NCBI GenBank assembly: GCA_963774765.1 | Contig: CAVZGP010000012.1 | Coordinates: forward strand, 1 to 64,000 | Source: Sva-07 sp963774765 | GTDB lineage: Bacteria; Actinomycetota; Acidimicrobiia; Acidimicrobiales; Ilumatobacteraceae | Direction: 5' to 3' | DNA length: 64,000 nucleotides | Shown: piece after piece, positions 34,464 through 43,369 of the stretch | Position numbering within the stretch: position 1 is the stretch's first letter | How the letters are laid out: every line of letters begins with the position of its first letter | Made by a program: the position numbers and the translations under genes | Notes under the pieces: generated by a model | The model's database searches: none | What the model saw: only the letters and a program-made list of their open reading frames with translations | Told to the model about the DNA's origin: nothing

Positions 34464-35363
34464 TCAGGAACCACTCAACAGCATGTCGCGCAACGCTTCA
34501 TGCCGGGTCGACGCAGGGTCGGTGGTCTCGACGAAGTCGACGATGAGATTCGCGAACAGATCGGGTTGCTCGACGTGGGGGAAGTGGCCGACGTCCTCGA
34601 TGATCTCGAGCCGGCTGGTGGGGATCAGCTCGTGCGTGGCATACGCGTGGTCGACCGGGATCATGCCGTCGTGGTCACCCCACACGATCATGGTGGGCAC
34701 GTGCGCGGCGAGGTACAGGCGGTCGGTGGCGTTCACGGTCTGACCGGTCGGCTCGATCACGCCACGCATGGTGCGAACGAACGCCTTGCGGTTCGTGGCA
34801 CCCGCCAACGAGCTGTACGCCCGCCACATCTCCGCGAGTTTCGGTGAACGGATGTTGCGGCGGCCGAGTTGTCGACCGACGTCGGTGGCCCGATCGACAA
34901 TCGGCTTCGGGAACGCGAACGGCATGACGTACTCAGCGCCCGGCAAGGTCAGCAGTCGCAGCAGCCATGACACCTCGCGCCCCAGGCCGCCGCTGCCCAC
35001 CAGCACCAATCGGTCGACCAGGTGGGGGTGTTGATAGGCGAGCTGCATTGCCACACCTCCACCGAACGAGTGGCCGACGATGGTGACCCTGTCGATGTCC
35101 AACATCGACAAGAAGTCGCGGAGCCCGCTGGCGAACGCCCCGAGTGAGTAGTCGCCCATCGGCTTGGCCGACTCGCCGTGGCCGAGCAGATCCACAGCAA
35201 CCACTTCGACGTGTGGGGTGAGCAGTGGAATCACGTCATCCCACGTCTTGGAACTCCCGGCGAGTCCGTGGATCAACAGGACCGTCTCGCCCGCGCCGCC
35301 GCGGCGGTATCCCACCGGGTGACCATGAATGGACACGTGCTGAAGCGGGAGTCGTTGGCTCAC
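34464..35363 (-). CDS. Alpha/beta-hydrolase
   Basis: The 299-residue product has VLLIHGLAGSSKTWD (oxyanion HG), VTIVGHSFGGGVAMQLAY (nucleophile elbow, Ser in GHSFG), IVWGDHDGMIPVDHA (acid) and EDVGHFPHVEQPD (catalytic His). The cap region after LVGSGGLGREVSWLLRLL suits an esterase or C-C hydrolase. No substrate is implied by the neighbours. Confidence 0.88.
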   Translation of the reverse strand: MSQRLPLQHVSIHGHPVGYRRGGAGETVLLIHGLAGSSKTWDDVIPLLTPHVEVVAVDLLGHGESAKPMGDYSLGAFASGLRDFLSMLDIDRVTIVGHSFGGGVAMQLAYQHPHLVDRLVLVGSGGLGREVSWLLRLLTLPGAEYVMPFAFPKPIVDRATDVGRQLGRRNIRSPKLAEMWRAYSSLAGATNRKAFVRTMRGVIEPTGQTVNATDRLYLAAHVPTMIVWGDHDGMIPVDHAYATHELIPTSRLEIIEDVGHFPHVEQPDLFANLIVDFVETTDPASTRHEALRDMLLSGS

Positions 35364-35432
35364 GATCCCAGTATCGCCGATGTGGTGGCCGGGCGTGCAG
35401 GGCCGAACGGACCCACCTGATCGAGGTCGCGC

Positions 35433-38033
35433 TCAGTCGAATACGGGATCGACACGCGATGGGATCTCCCGAGGACCGGAATCGATCCATCGCGAGAAGT
35501 CGAGCGGATCGACCTTCCGGCTGGGGTGGCCGGTCGTCGCGAGCCAAGCCAGGAAGTGTTCCGGCGCCAGCGGGCGCGAGATGCAGTAGCCCTGGGCGAT
35601 ATCGCAGCCGAGCGCCCTCAGACGTTCGAGCACCTCGTTGTTCTCGACGCCTTCGGCCACCACGACCAGCCCGAGGTTGTGACCAAGATCGATGGTCGAC
35701 CGCACGATCACCTCGTCCTGCTCGTCGATCAGGACGTTGGCGACGAAGCTCTGGTCGATCTTGAGTTCGCCAACCGGGAGTCGGCGCAGGTAACTCAGCG
35801 ACGAGTACCCGGTGCCGAAGTCGTCGATCGACAGAGCGACGCCGATTTCGTGCAGTTCGTTGATCGTGGCTCGGGCCCGCGGCGCGTCGATCAACAGCGA
35901 CGACTCGGTGATCTCGAGCGTCAGCATCGACGGGTCGACGTCGTTCAGGGTCAGGTGTTGCTGGACGCGGTCGGCAAGGCGACGATCGAGAAGATCGTGG
36001 GTCGACAGGTTCACGGACAGGCCGAGGTGGTAGCCCCGATCATGGATGTCGCGCAGCGTCGAAATCCCTCGGTGCAGCATCAGGTCCGTGAGCTGCTTGA
36101 TCAGACCCGTGTCCTCGGCAACCCGCACGAACTGCGTCGGCGGCACGACGCCGCGCACCGGGTGGGTCCAACGAACGAGTGCTTCGGCTCCGACGATCGT
36201 CCCCGTGTTGAGATCGAGCTTCGGCTGGAGGTGCATGTGCAGGTATCCGTCGTCAATTGCCGAACGAAGGTCGCCGAGCATCGACAGCCGAGCAGGGGTC
36301 CGGCGATCGATCTCGTCGCGGTACACCTCGACGCCGAGACGTTGCGTCTTCGCGTTGAACATGGCGATGTCCGCGTACCGCAGGGGGGCACCCTCGTCGA
36401 CGTCTTCGTCGACCATGGCCAGACCTGCGCTTGCCGTGACGACGATCTCGAGACCATCGAGGGTGATGGGGCGACCCACATCGCGCACGCAGGCCCATGC
36501 GAGTTCGAGCATCTCCTCGCGATTGCGACGCTGCCCGACGATGGCGAACTCGTCACCCGCGAGACGCGCGAGCACATCACCCGGCGCCAGAAGGCGACTC
36601 ATTCGCTCGGCGGCCTCGATGAGCAACTGATCGCCGGCATGATGGCCGAGGGTGTCGTTGACCTCCTTGAAGCGGTCGAGGTCGAGCATCACGACGAACA
36701 GCATCTGGTCGTCCGGACGGTTCGTGGCGATCTCCTCGAGCGACTTCTCGAACGACACCCGGTTGGGAAGCCCGGTCAGCCCATCGAGCCGCGCCTCGCG
36801 CTCGATGCGTTGGTGCAGCATGCCCTTGCGCAGGCTGACGGCGAGTTGCTCGGTGAGGCTCTGGAGACGAACGAGATCGTCGGAGCCGAACTTCCGACCG
36901 CCTTCACTACGACCGGCCACGATCAGCAGGCCGATCACACCCGATACGTCACGAATCGGAGCAACCATGATCTCCGACACCGTCGACCCGACGGACTTGA
37001 TCGCTCCGAGTTCGGCACGTGACAGGATCACCGCGTGATCGGCCGTGATCATCTCGCGCCAGTTCGGATCACCTGCATCGAGGGGGAGCTGGAGGCCAAC
37101 GATCCCGTGCACCCTGAGTGTCGCCCCGTGACGATCGTCGAAGACGATGACCGCCGTGCCATCGCTGCGGAGCACCTCGGCCGTCTGCACGGTGGCCGCC
37201 CGGATGATCTCATCGGGGTCGAGCGACCTGCCGACGTGTCCGGTGAAGCCGTGGACCGCGTCGAGATCACGAAGGCGCTGATCGAGAACGCCGTAGGCCT
37301 TGATGATGTACCAGAGCAGGCCGACGGGGATCAGAGCCACCAATGCCAGCCACGGCGCGATCAACGCCAGTGCGAGCACCATTCCCGCAAGTGTGGCGTT
37401 GACGAGGAACAGCCACCATGCCACGCGGAGCTCGCTTGCGATGCGACTCCACAATCCGCCCTCGAACTGCGAAATCGCGAGCGAGACGATCACCGACGAG
37501 ACGATCCCGCAGACGATCGTGGCAACGATGACCGCGACGACGATGTGATGGTCACTCGCCCCCCACAGATCGATGAGTCCGCGGAACACCAGGACAGCGA
37601 CTGCGACCTCGAAGGTGAACACCCCGACGTTCAGCGCCAGCTTGTAGAGCGGGGGGCGCCGCATGATCACGAGCATTGCCACAGCACCGGTCACACGCGC
37701 AGCGATCGATGCACCAGGGGCGAGATAGACGAGACTGAAGGCGAGAGGGATCTCCGACAGGGAGAAGGCGATCGATTCTCGCCGGAAGATCACCCGGAAC
37801 ACGCTGAACTCGGTCAGCGCGAACGCGACGACCAGGATCGCGAAGAACGCTGCCGGAGCTGGAATCATCGACTCCGTTCGATCCGGAATCGCGAGCGTGA
37901 GCGACACGCCAGCGACGAAGAGGAGCGCTGCGAGCGCCGTGACGCGGCGTCGAGGGTGCAGCGGCACGAACGCGGAAGTAGGCGCCTGTGAGGCGCCTAC
38001 TTCCGTTTTCTGTGCGTCGCTGTCTGTCGTCAC
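35433..38033 (-). CDS. Membrane-bound GGDEF-EAL c-di-GMP enzyme
   Basis: The product has 866 residues. About eight N-terminal helices (LAALLFVAGVSLTLAIP to LALIAPWLALVALIPVGLLWYI) form a membrane sensor region. A GAF-like domain follows (residues about 250-400). The GGDEF domain has RLAGDEF at its active site, so the first Gly is Ala. The EAL domain carries GAEALVRW, FVRVAEDTGLIKQL, NLSTHDLLD and IDDFGTGYSSLSYLRRL. It could make, degrade or sense c-di-GMP. Start GTG 38033 has GGGAG eight bases before it; TTG 38060 is an alternative. A micro-ORF on the same strand ends 113 bp upstream. Confidence 0.9.
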   Translation of the reverse strand: MTTDSDAQKTEVGASQAPTSAFVPLHPRRRVTALAALLFVAGVSLTLAIPDRTESMIPAPAAFFAILVVAFALTEFSVFRVIFRRESIAFSLSEIPLAFSLVYLAPGASIAARVTGAVAMLVIMRRPPLYKLALNVGVFTFEVAVAVLVFRGLIDLWGASDHHIVVAVIVATIVCGIVSSVIVSLAISQFEGGLWSRIASELRVAWWLFLVNATLAGMVLALALIAPWLALVALIPVGLLWYIIKAYGVLDQRLRDLDAVHGFTGHVGRSLDPDEIIRAATVQTAEVLRSDGTAVIVFDDRHGATLRVHGIVGLQLPLDAGDPNWREMITADHAVILSRAELGAIKSVGSTVSEIMVAPIRDVSGVIGLLIVAGRSEGGRKFGSDDLVRLQSLTEQLAVSLRKGMLHQRIEREARLDGLTGLPNRVSFEKSLEEIATNRPDDQMLFVVMLDLDRFKEVNDTLGHHAGDQLLIEAAERMSRLLAPGDVLARLAGDEFAIVGQRRNREEMLELAWACVRDVGRPITLDGLEIVVTASAGLAMVDEDVDEGAPLRYADIAMFNAKTQRLGVEVYRDEIDRRTPARLSMLGDLRSAIDDGYLHMHLQPKLDLNTGTIVGAEALVRWTHPVRGVVPPTQFVRVAEDTGLIKQLTDLMLHRGISTLRDIHDRGYHLGLSVNLSTHDLLDRRLADRVQQHLTLNDVDPSMLTLEITESSLLIDAPRARATINELHEIGVALSIDDFGTGYSSLSYLRRLPVGELKIDQSFVANVLIDEQDEVIVRSTIDLGHNLGLVVVAEGVENNEVLERLRALGCDIAQGYCISRPLAPEHFLAWLATTGHPSRKVDPLDFSRWIDSGPREIPSRVDPVFD
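37973..38005. repeat. 14-bp perfect inverted repeat at the 5' end of the GGDEF-EAL gene
   Basis: CGGAAGTAGGCGCC and GGCGCCTACTTCCG flank a TGTGA loop. It lies inside codons about 10-20 of the predicted gene, a place where such a strong stem is unusual. It is followed on the plus strand by TTTT. It may be a 5' regulatory structure, which would imply that translation really begins further in, or a plus-strand terminator. Confidence 0.75.
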
Positions 38034-38146
38034 GGAGCGCTCCCAACGCGGGAGCGTCAAGCTGGACGATCCCGAACGTCTATCGTCCGGCGACCCAGCG
38101 ACCTTGAGGAGTCAGTACGAACCGAGGTCGGACCGTACCTGGGATG

Positions 38147-38224
38147 TCAGTACCAGGAAACGCCATACCAGGAAACGCCGTACCAGGACACACCTTGGGT
38201 GTTGGACTGTGTGCTCGTAGCCAT
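38147..38224 (-). CDS. Micro-ORF with three tandem GVSWY repeats, putative secreted or modified peptide
   Basis: The 25-residue product starts MATSTQSNTQ and ends GVSWYGVSWYGVSWY. GGAG lies about nine bases before the ATG and a near-consensus promoter about 90 bp upstream. The three DNA repeats differ only at silent third positions (GGT/GGC, GTG/GTT, TAC/TAT), which argues for selection on the peptide. The short polar leader and aromatic core recall ribosomally made, modified peptides. No modifying enzyme adjoins it, only the GGDEF-EAL gene downstream on the same strand. I do not recognise a named family; GSSWY-like repeats also occur at the ends of some actinobacterial proteins. Confidence 0.7.
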   Translation of the reverse strand: MATSTQSNTQGVSWYGVSWYGVSWY

Positions 38225-38314
38225 GTTGTTCTCCGCTTCTCGACGCCCGCTGGTTGCGAGCGGGGTTCTGGGCTCCACCGATTGGACGGTCGAGTATTCC
38301 TTGACAGAACCGAG

Positions 38315-38343
38315 AACATACTTTGACAGTGACGAAATGTCAA
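38315..38343 (-). promoter_or_regulatory. Near-consensus promoter of the GVSWY micro-ORF
   Basis: On the minus strand TTGACA (38343-38338) is followed after exactly 17 bases by TATGTT (38320-38315). CTGTCAA recurs as a direct repeat at about 38329 and 38306, around the -10, possibly an operator. The predicted leader is about 85-90 nt. Confidence 0.65.
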
Positions 38344-38353
38344 CGCGGAGCGC

Positions 38354-38649
38354 GCACCGCGACCACGGTTGGTGGTTGAAGTGCATCGATGACGCCGCCG
38401 ACGAGGAAGGCTCGCGCCGCGACGGCTTGAGGTGCCACAGACGTACCCGAGACTCCGGGTACTTGCCCGACTCCAGACGAGGCGAGACCATACGAGATCC
38501 CACCCAACGAGGTCGTGCGCCACGCGCTGTGGTGCGCGGGGCTCAGTGCTCCGAGATGGTTGCTTGCTTCGGATACAGCGCCGACACCTCGGACCCGAAC
38601 AGGTAGCGGTTGTTCGTGTCAACCTGCTCGAGACACTGCTCCGCCGGTG
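38354..38649. other. Upstream region of the micro-ORF, no gene recognised
   Basis: This GC-rich spacer holds a short inverted repeat (GTACCCG-AGACTC-CGGGTAC, about 38443-38462). No frame on either strand gives a recognisable protein. Confidence 0.5.
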
Positions 38650-39192
38650 CTAGCTCTCGCCTGCGTCGTCGCCCGTCAGGTCTGCCACGTCGAGGGTGAT
38701 GCCCAGGGCGACGCCGACCTCCCCGATCGAATCGAGCACCGCGTCGAGGTCGGTCCCGATCGGCACATTCAATTGGACGGTGATCTCGAACCGCCTGCCA
38801 CCAGCCTCGCCTGGCAGGTCGGTGACCGTGCCGAGACGCGAGATGCTGATGCCGGCCTCGCTGATGAGTGTGGAGATCTCGTGGACGACGCCCGGTCGGT
38901 CGTCACCGGTGAGTCGCAGGCGCACCTCTTCGGCGTCGGGCGCAACGATCGGTTCCTCGACCTGCTGAGCCGTGACGTGCAGGCCCTGGTCACGCAGAAT
39001 CAGCAGGTTGGTGAGGAGTTCGTCGACCCGATCATCACCAACCTCGACCACCACCACGCCGGCAAACGTTCCGGCGATCTCGGCCAACTCACTGCGCTTC
39101 CAGTTGGCCTCGTGAAAGCGAACCACGTCGGCCAGCGATGCGACGACGCCCGCACGGTCGCGCCCGATGATGGTCAGCACCAGTTCGATCAT
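38650..39192 (-). CDS. Tandem ACT-domain protein, GcvR-like
   Basis: The 180-residue product has two ACT domains. The first begins MIELVLTIIGRDRAGVVASLADVV and the second EVRLRLTGDDRPGVVHEISTLISEAGISI. This is the layout of the glycine-cleavage regulator GcvR and relatives. The ACT folds probably bind an amino acid. No DNA-binding domain is present. Confidence 0.85.
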   Translation of the reverse strand: MIELVLTIIGRDRAGVVASLADVVRFHEANWKRSELAEIAGTFAGVVVVEVGDDRVDELLTNLLILRDQGLHVTAQQVEEPIVAPDAEEVRLRLTGDDRPGVVHEISTLISEAGISISRLGTVTDLPGEAGGRRFEITVQLNVPIGTDLDAVLDSIGEVGVALGITLDVADLTGDDAGES

Positions 39193-39260
39193 TCCGTCAC
39201 TATGACACGCAGCACGAATTTCGCGATCAACGGTGGGTGCTGCACCGCGATCGAGTTGCG

Positions 39261-39895
39261 TCACCGTGAGCCGGACTCCCACCACGACCGCACACTGGTC
39301 GCAGCGCGACCTGGGTCGAGGGTGTCGATACGCGCGAGGGTCGCCTGGGCGAAATGACCGACGAGGTCGTCGGTATCGGGTGTCGGCGACAACGGCGTCT
39401 CGATCACGAGCACGGGCACCGGCATCGCCTCGGCCTGGCGGACGGCGAAGGCCCGGTCGACCGCGCCGACGACCATCGTCGCTCGAACATCGACGGTGCC
39501 GGGCGCGGGCTCGGACAGCGCAGCGGGCGTCGCAAGGATCCGTCGACGCATCTCGCGCGCGGCGTGTCGATCTCGATGGGCTCGAGCCACGGACCACCCA
39601 GACCGTCGATCAGCACCAGTCCTACCGCCCGCCCGCCGAGCGCCAGGATCTGCGCTGCGACGCCGCTGTGGCCGACGCCGACGACGACGAGTTCGTGGGG
39701 AGCTTCGGCGCGCAGCACGTCGAGCGCCACGTACACCGCGTCGCCCGTTTCGTAGTGCCCGCCGACCGGCGGTGGCGCCCCGTTGTGCCCGGAGAGGTCG
39801 GGGGCCAGGACGCGGCCGGGCCAGTCGGCGAACGCGGCAGTCCACTCGCCTCCACCAGGAGCGCCGAGGTCGTGGAGGACGAGGAGGTCGGTCAT
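39261..39895 (-). pseudogene. Alpha/beta-hydrolase-like protein, frameshifted
   Basis: The first frame has LLVLHDLGAPGGGEWTAAFAD, VLAPDLSGHNGAPPP and LVVVGVGHSGVAAQILALGG (elbow GHSG), then loses register at about 39565 after EPIEIDTPRA. The next frame continues REMRRRILATPAALSEPAPG and VPVLVIETPLSPTPDTDDLVGHF to 39261. One indel separates it from a protein of about 210 residues. Its start overlaps the stop of the next hydrolase gene by four bases. Confidence 0.7.
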
Positions 39896-40800
39896 GGACG
39901 CGCGCCGATCTCGTCGAGAAATCGGGTGATGCGATCGAGCACGAAGTCAGGCTCTTCGACGTGCACGTAGTGGCCGGCACCGGGGACCGATTCCAGCCGC
40001 CCATCCGCGAGCATCGCCACCCGCCGCTCGGCCTCCTCGTCGTGCACCTCGGTCCACGCATCCTCCTCGGAGCTGACCAGCACGAGTGTCGGTGCGGCGA
40101 CGTGGCCGTACCCCGCCAGGATCAGGTCGAGGGAGAACCCGTCGGGGACACCGGTGCGGAACGCGGGGTCCCACTTCCACACGAATCCGCCGTCGACCTC
40201 GCGGGTGCCGAACTCGACCAGGTGCTCGAGGAACGAGCGGGGCAGACGGACGTTGATCGCCCCGCGGCGCTCGACGAGTTGGTCACGCGACGCCCAGGGC
40301 CGCGGCGGGCTGTCGCTGAACTTGTCGATGTCGTCAAGGCTGCGGGTGGCCACATCGACGATGCCGTCATCAACGAAGCCGTCAGCCGGCGGCCCCAGCC
40401 CGTCGAGGTTGACCAGCCAGGCGAAACGTTCGGGCATCGTGGCCGCAGCGGTGAGGACCTGGCCGCCCCCCATCGAGTGCCCGATCATGCCGATCGGCGT
40501 GTCCGATGCCGGCGCCAGGATCCGGGCGAGTTCGCACAGGTCGATCGTGCAAGCACTCCACGCCATCCCGGACGACAGCCGCCCCGAGTCGCCGTGGCCG
40601 CGCACGTCGATCGCCACCACATGGAACCCGAGGTCCACCAGTCGCGGAGCGAAGCCGTCCCATGTGCGGCCGTGGTCGTAGGCGCCGTGAACCAACACGA
40701 CCGGTGGGGCCGCCGGATCGCCCCAGCACCACGCCCGTAGTCGCGTCCGGTTCACCTCGAAGAAGGTCGCCCGATCAGGCGTCGCGAACTCGTCCCCCAC
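39892..40800 (-). CDS. Alpha/beta-hydrolase
   Basis: The 302-residue product has PPVVLVHGAYDHGRTWDGF, VVAIDVRGHGDSGR, IGMIGHSMGGGQVLTAAA (Ser in GHSMG), TLVLVSSEEDAWTEVHDEE (acid) and GAGHYVHVEEPD (His). It forms a two-gene unit with the shorter frameshifted hydrolase downstream. Confidence 0.88.
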   Translation of the reverse strand: MGDEFATPDRATFFEVNRTRLRAWCWGDPAAPPVVLVHGAYDHGRTWDGFAPRLVDLGFHVVAIDVRGHGDSGRLSSGMAWSACTIDLCELARILAPASDTPIGMIGHSMGGGQVLTAAATMPERFAWLVNLDGLGPPADGFVDDGIVDVATRSLDDIDKFSDSPPRPWASRDQLVERRGAINVRLPRSFLEHLVEFGTREVDGGFVWKWDPAFRTGVPDGFSLDLILAGYGHVAAPTLVLVSSEEDAWTEVHDEEAERRVAMLADGRLESVPGAGHYVHVEEPDFVLDRITRFLDEIGARP

Positions 40801-41019
40801 GATCGATCATCCTCGCAGGCGCCCGCACGTGGAACACAGCGATTTCCGGTACATCAAGCGCCCGGCCCTTTGGACGCCGACATCGTCGCGCGAACAGCAG
40901 TGCTCGTGGAGGAAGGGGATCGGCGTGGCGCCGAGTACGTCGCAGGCCCGTCCCTGCAGGAGTTGAGGGACGAGGTGCCATGGACTCGCTGGGGAGCAGA
41001 GACCTCCTTGGTCACCTGC

Positions 41020-42264
41020 TCATCGCGTCGTCGGCTGGGTGGACCGCGATGTCGAACCATCGTGGTGGCTTGGCGCGAGCGGCGGCAGCCTCAGCGTGAG
41101 CAACCAGGTGATGGCGACGAACGAGGCCGATCCCCAGAGCGCGGCGTCGAGGCCGCCGCGGAGATAGAGCACGCCGGACAGCAGCGTGCCGACCAGGCGT
41201 CCGGCCGCGTTGGCGGAGTAGTAGAAGCCGACGTCGAGCGACACGTCGTCGCCTTGTGAGTAGGCCAGGATCAGGTAGGAGTGCAGCGACGAGTTGATCG
41301 CGAAGACAACGCCGAACACGATCAGGCCGCCGACGACGACCGCGGTGACGGCGACGTCGAGTGCCACACACACCGCCATGGACACCGACACGACGCCCAG
41401 CACGAACGCCCAGGTGCGCGCAGCGCCGATCTCGGCGTCGACGCTGGCGATCGAACGGCGCAGCAGGCGCGGTGCGAACGACTGCACGATGCCGTACCCG
41501 ATCAGCCACGCGGCGAGGAACGCGCCGATCTGCCCGAACGGCCAGCCCAGCACATCGGCGAGGAAGACCGGCAGCGCGACGACGAACCAGATGTCGCGCG
41601 ACCCGAACAGGAAGAAGCGAGCGGCCGACAACCGGTTGATCGCCGTCGACTTGGACAGGATCGACCGCAGAGGGGGCTTCACCTTCGCCCGGCCGATGTC
41701 TTCGTCGAGGAGGACGCCGACGGCGACGAGCACCACGGTGATCATGATGGCCATCGACCAGAGCGCGGCGTCATAGCCGATCCACGACAGCAACACGGCG
41801 CCGAGGAAGAAGCCGACGCCCTTGAGAGCGTTCTTGGATCCGGTGAGGATCGCGACGAGCCGGAACAGCGCCCCGTCGCCGGCGATGTACTTGACCGCGC
41901 TCTTCGAGCTCATCTTGGTGAGGTCCTTGGCGACCCCGGACAGCGCCTGGAGGGCCATGACGAACGCGACCGATGCCCACTCGACCCAACTCGGATCCTG
42001 GAACGTGAGTCCGACGAGGGCGACCACCTGCAGACCGAGCCCGATGAGCAGCGTGCGGTTGAGTCCGGTACGAGCACCGACCCAACCGCCGATCAGGTTC
42101 GTGACGACGCCCATGAACTCGTAGAGCAGGAAGAGGAACGCGATCGCCACCGGCGAGTAGCCGAGCTCGTTGAAGTAGAGCAGTACGAGCATCCGCAGCG
42201 CACCGTCGGTCAACGTGAACGCCCAGTACCCGGCGGTGACGAGGACGTAGTTGCGCAGCTTCAC
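41020..42264 (-). CDS. arsJ: ArsJ organoarsenical efflux MFS transporter
   Basis: The 414-residue, roughly 12-helix MFS protein begins KLRNYVLVTAGYWAFTLTDGALRMLVLLYF and has SPVAIAFLFLLYEFMGVVTN and GFYYSANAAGRLVGTLLSG. These are characteristic of ArsJ, which exports 1-arseno-3-phosphoglycerate formed from arsenate by the adjacent GAPDH. GTG 42264 is chosen because known ArsJ proteins start just before the NY motif and because it clears the upstream GAPDH stop by 13 bp. Confidence 0.9.
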   Translation of the reverse strand: MKLRNYVLVTAGYWAFTLTDGALRMLVLLYFNELGYSPVAIAFLFLLYEFMGVVTNLIGGWVGARTGLNRTLLIGLGLQVVALVGLTFQDPSWVEWASVAFVMALQALSGVAKDLTKMSSKSAVKYIAGDGALFRLVAILTGSKNALKGVGFFLGAVLLSWIGYDAALWSMAIMITVVLVAVGVLLDEDIGRAKVKPPLRSILSKSTAINRLSAARFFLFGSRDIWFVVALPVFLADVLGWPFGQIGAFLAAWLIGYGIVQSFAPRLLRRSIASVDAEIGAARTWAFVLGVVSVSMAVCVALDVAVTAVVVGGLIVFGVVFAINSSLHSYLILAYSQGDDVSLDVGFYYSANAAGRLVGTLLSGVLYLRGGLDAALWGSASFVAITWLLTLRLPPLAPSHHDGSTSRSTQPTTR

Positions 42265-42277
42265 CGCGGAGACCGCC

Positions 42278-43300
42278 TCATGGTCGCGACCCGATGCTGT
42301 CGGCGACCTTCGCGGCAAGGTCGGCCATGCGGAACGCGTAGCCGGACTCGTTGTCGTACCAGATGAGCACCTTGACCATGCGCCCGTCGACGACCATCGT
42401 GGACGGGCCGTCGACGACGCCAGATCGGGTGTCGTTGGTGTAGTCGGCGGACACGAGTGGCCGATCCTCGAACCCCAGGATTCCGTTCAGCTCGCCGGCA
42501 GCGGCGTCGCGCAGGAGTCCGTTGATCTCTTCGACGGTGACGTCGCGGGGCATCGTGAACACGGCGTCGGTGAGCGACGCGTTCAGCAACGGAACCCTCA
42601 CGGCGACGCCATTCAGTTTGCCGATGAGTTCGGGGTAGATCATCGTGATCGCCGTCGCCGAGCCGGTCGAGGTCGGAATCAACGAGTTGAGCGCGGAGCG
42701 TGCCCGCCGAAGGTCCTTGTGCGGTGCGTCGACGACGACCTGGGTGTTGGTGACATCGTGAATCGTGGTGATGACGCCGCGCTCGATCCCGATCTGCTCG
42801 TGGAGCACCTTCACAACCGGAGCGAGGCAGTTGGTCGTGCACGACGCAGCGGTCACGACGTGGTGGAGGGCAGGGTCGTACAAGTTGTCGTTGCAGCCCA
42901 TCACGATGTTCAGCACGCGTTCGTCCTTGACCGGAGCAGCGACGATCACCTTGCGCACCCCGCGATCGAAGTAGGGCGCGAGCGACTCGACAGTGCGGAA
43001 CTTGCCGGAGCACTCCAGCACGACGTCGACGTCAGCGGCCGTCCATGGCACGTCGCCCGGCGACTCGATCGACGAGTAGGCGACCGCTGCTCCGTCGATC
43101 TCGAGCAGACCGTCGCTCGCCGAAACGGATCCGCCATACCGTCCGTGGACGGTGTCGAACTCCAGGAGGTGCGCCGCCGTCGCGACGTCGGCGAACGGCT
43201 CGTTGATGTGCACGAGTTCGAGACCGTTCTGCTCGCGCAGCGCTCTGACGACGAGCCGACCGATGCGGCCGAATCCGTTGATACCGATCCGTGTGCTCAT
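42278..43300 (-). CDS. Glyceraldehyde-3-phosphate dehydrogenase, ArsJ-associated
   Basis: The 340-residue product has RIGINGFGRIGRLVVRAL (NAD-binding), VVTAASCTTNCLAPVVKVLH (catalytic Cys in SCTTNC), SLIPTSTGSATAI and VLIWYDNESGYAFRMADL. Being directly upstream of arsJ, it is likely the arsenate-accepting GAPDH that makes 1-arseno-3-phosphoglycerate for export. It could still serve glycolysis. Confidence 0.92.
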   Translation of the reverse strand: MSTRIGINGFGRIGRLVVRALREQNGLELVHINEPFADVATAAHLLEFDTVHGRYGGSVSASDGLLEIDGAAVAYSSIESPGDVPWTAADVDVVLECSGKFRTVESLAPYFDRGVRKVIVAAPVKDERVLNIVMGCNDNLYDPALHHVVTAASCTTNCLAPVVKVLHEQIGIERGVITTIHDVTNTQVVVDAPHKDLRRARSALNSLIPTSTGSATAITMIYPELIGKLNGVAVRVPLLNASLTDAVFTMPRDVTVEEINGLLRDAAAGELNGILGFEDRPLVSADYTNDTRSGVVDGPSTMVVDGRMVKVLIWYDNESGYAFRMADLAAKVADSIGSRP

Positions 43301-43369
43301 CGCTGCCCGACCGGTGCCGTCACGTCGCTCATTCCGATCCGATCGTCCATCATCGGTGATTCGTTCCTC

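Noticed and set aside
37035..37991. Plus-strand frame of 318 codons, very rich in charged residues
   Set aside because: It is antisense to the membrane and GAF region of the GGDEF-EAL gene, and no domain is recognisable.
39496..40740. Plus-strand frame of 414 codons
   Set aside because: It lies over two minus-strand hydrolase genes with catalytic motifs and has Arg/Pro-rich antisense composition.
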